From Promethearchaeota archaeon (lineage in GTDB: Archaea; Asgardarchaeota; Lokiarchaeia; Sigyniarchaeales; SOKP01): DNA of 5,904 bases. The translations under genes and the position numbers were made by a program. Shown here piece by piece: positions 5,276-5,904 of this stretch. Under the pieces are notes generated by a model. It saw only the letters and a program-made list of their open reading frames with translations, was not told where the DNA came from and made no database searches. The DNA lies in NCBI GenBank assembly GCA_019894815.1, contig JAGXNU010000074.1:3250-9153 (forward strand). The letters run 5' to 3'. How positions within the stretch are numbered: position 1 is the first letter of the stretch; every line of letters begins with the position of its first letter.

Positions 5276-5904
5276 TTGAAATTTAATGAAAATACCTTCT
5301 CAAGACACCAACGAAAAGTAGCGCAAAAATTTATTGATGCCGTTTTGGAGGGATCTCAGTTAGAACATCCACCCCGTTATGAGCTCACGCGGCTTAACTT
5401 CGATGAAGAAATTGCGAAATTAGAATTCCAGAAATTCGAGAAGAATGAGAAAGAGATAAAAAAAATTAATAGAATGATTAAAGACCTCCAATTCGGTGCG
5501 AAATACTACACTAAGGTTATCTTTGAATCTAATGAAAACCCTAAGAAATTAATATGCAGGGATGATAGGGATCCAATAGGCTTTATCCCACGCTATTTAT
5601 GGTTTGGTGTTTTAGATTTTCCTATAACAAGTTCATTTCTGTTTGGGCGAGTAGCTAAAACCGAAAAATCTGGTGGTGGAAAATTATATTTTGCTCCGTT
5701 TGACAGTCATAAAAGTGAAATTTATAATAATCTTGAACAATTAGAAGAGAAATCTCCAGAGCTATTTCCGTACGATGTAATTGGGTCTAAAAGGTTCATA
5801 AAATTAATAGAGGAGGTTTATATTATTATATTAAATATACTGCATTTGTATACATTGAGAATAATAAAAAATATTGTTGTAAACAGTGTTTCAACAAATA
5901 TAGG
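5276..5904 (+). CDS. Unrecognised protein, TTG start, 3'-truncated by window; possible frameshift near 5815
   Basis: The frame is open from TTG 5276, directly after an in-frame TAA, to the window end: 209 full codons. I do not recognise the family. Residues 1-30 are basic and helical. Residues 42-72 are a charged Lys/Glu helix, possibly coiled coil (EEIAKLEFQKFEKNEKEIKK). Residues 92-145 look like a beta-rich core with conserved-looking GFIPRYLWFGVLDFP and SGGGKLYFAPFD. Residues 170-180 read GSKRFIKLIEE. After residue 180 the frame turns into low-complexity hydrophobic residues (VYIIILNILHLY), while the -1 frame reads YYYIKYTAFVYIE and then KKYCCKQCFNKYR, which looks more protein-like and has a Cys cluster. 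So either a one-base indel (or frameshifting) lies near 5815, or this frame continues into a membrane segment. Initiation might once have been at ATG 5261. The gene may be in an operon with the membrane protein 47 bases upstream. Confidence 0.62.
   Translation, partial: MKFNENTFSRHQRKVAQKFIDAVLEGSQLEHPPRYELTRLNFDEEIAKLEFQKFEKNEKEIKKINRMIKDLQFGAKYYTKVIFESNENPKKLICRDDRDPIGFIPRYLWFGVLDFPITSSFLFGRVAKTEKSGGGKLYFAPFDSHKSEIYNNLEQLEEKSPELFPYDVIGSKRFIKLIEEVYIIILNILHLYTLRIIKNIVVNSVSTNI

Noticed and set aside
1..5904. CRISPR array, insertion sequence, tRNA or rRNA
   Set aside because: I saw no spaced direct repeats, transposase, terminal repeats or tRNA-like cloverleaf while reading both strands; the only longer repeat is the paralogous coding sequence of the winged-helix pair.

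Overview
The window is AT-rich, carries no mobile element, RNA gene or CRISPR array, and looks archaeal. It holds a heterodisulfide reductase subunit A fused to an MvhD/FlpD domain, TATA-like boxes about 25-30 bases before several starts, few Shine-Dalgarno sites (the clear ones read AGGAG or AGGTG), oligo-T stretches after genes, and small winged-helix regulators. The best guess is an Asgard (Lokiarchaeia-like) archaeon, probably a metagenome contig. That assignment is inference from gene style, not from a marker gene.

Layout. Positions 1-1536 (+) are the 3' part of a fused hdrA-mvhD gene whose start lies before the window. It ends in a small hairpin plus T-run. Positions 1602-2888 (+) encode a complete DUF711/UPF0210 protein. 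It converges on a minus-strand pair of paralogous small winged-helix proteins (2897-3238 and 3295-3558). A perfect hairpin carrying both TAG stop codons lies between the convergent genes. Upstream of the first-transcribed winged-helix gene, a perfect 9+9 inverted repeat overlaps its likely TATA box, which suggests autoregulation. Positions 3559-4208 hold no intact gene. They contain a truncated PhnB-like VOC (glyoxalase-fold) gene that still has a good ribosome binding site, and AT-rich filler. Positions 4209-5228 (+) encode a zinc-ribbon protein with four membrane segments and a helical cytoplasmic tail. From 5276 (+) an unrecognised gene with a TTG start runs off the window end, with a possible frameshift near 5815.

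How the genes fit together. Only the HdrA-MvhD fusion has a clear biochemical role: flavin-based electron bifurcation or confurcation between a hydrogenase or other electron donor, ferredoxin and a heterodisulfide/thiol partner. The DUF711 gene is separated from it by a terminator-like element, and nothing in the window ties the two functionally. The winged-helix pair looks like a self-contained regulatory unit. The membrane zinc-ribbon protein and the following unknown gene are co-directional with a 47-base gap and could be co-transcribed. I see no convincing complete new system. The best leads are the tandem winged-helix pair with its palindromic operator candidate and the uncharacterised 4209-5904 gene pair.
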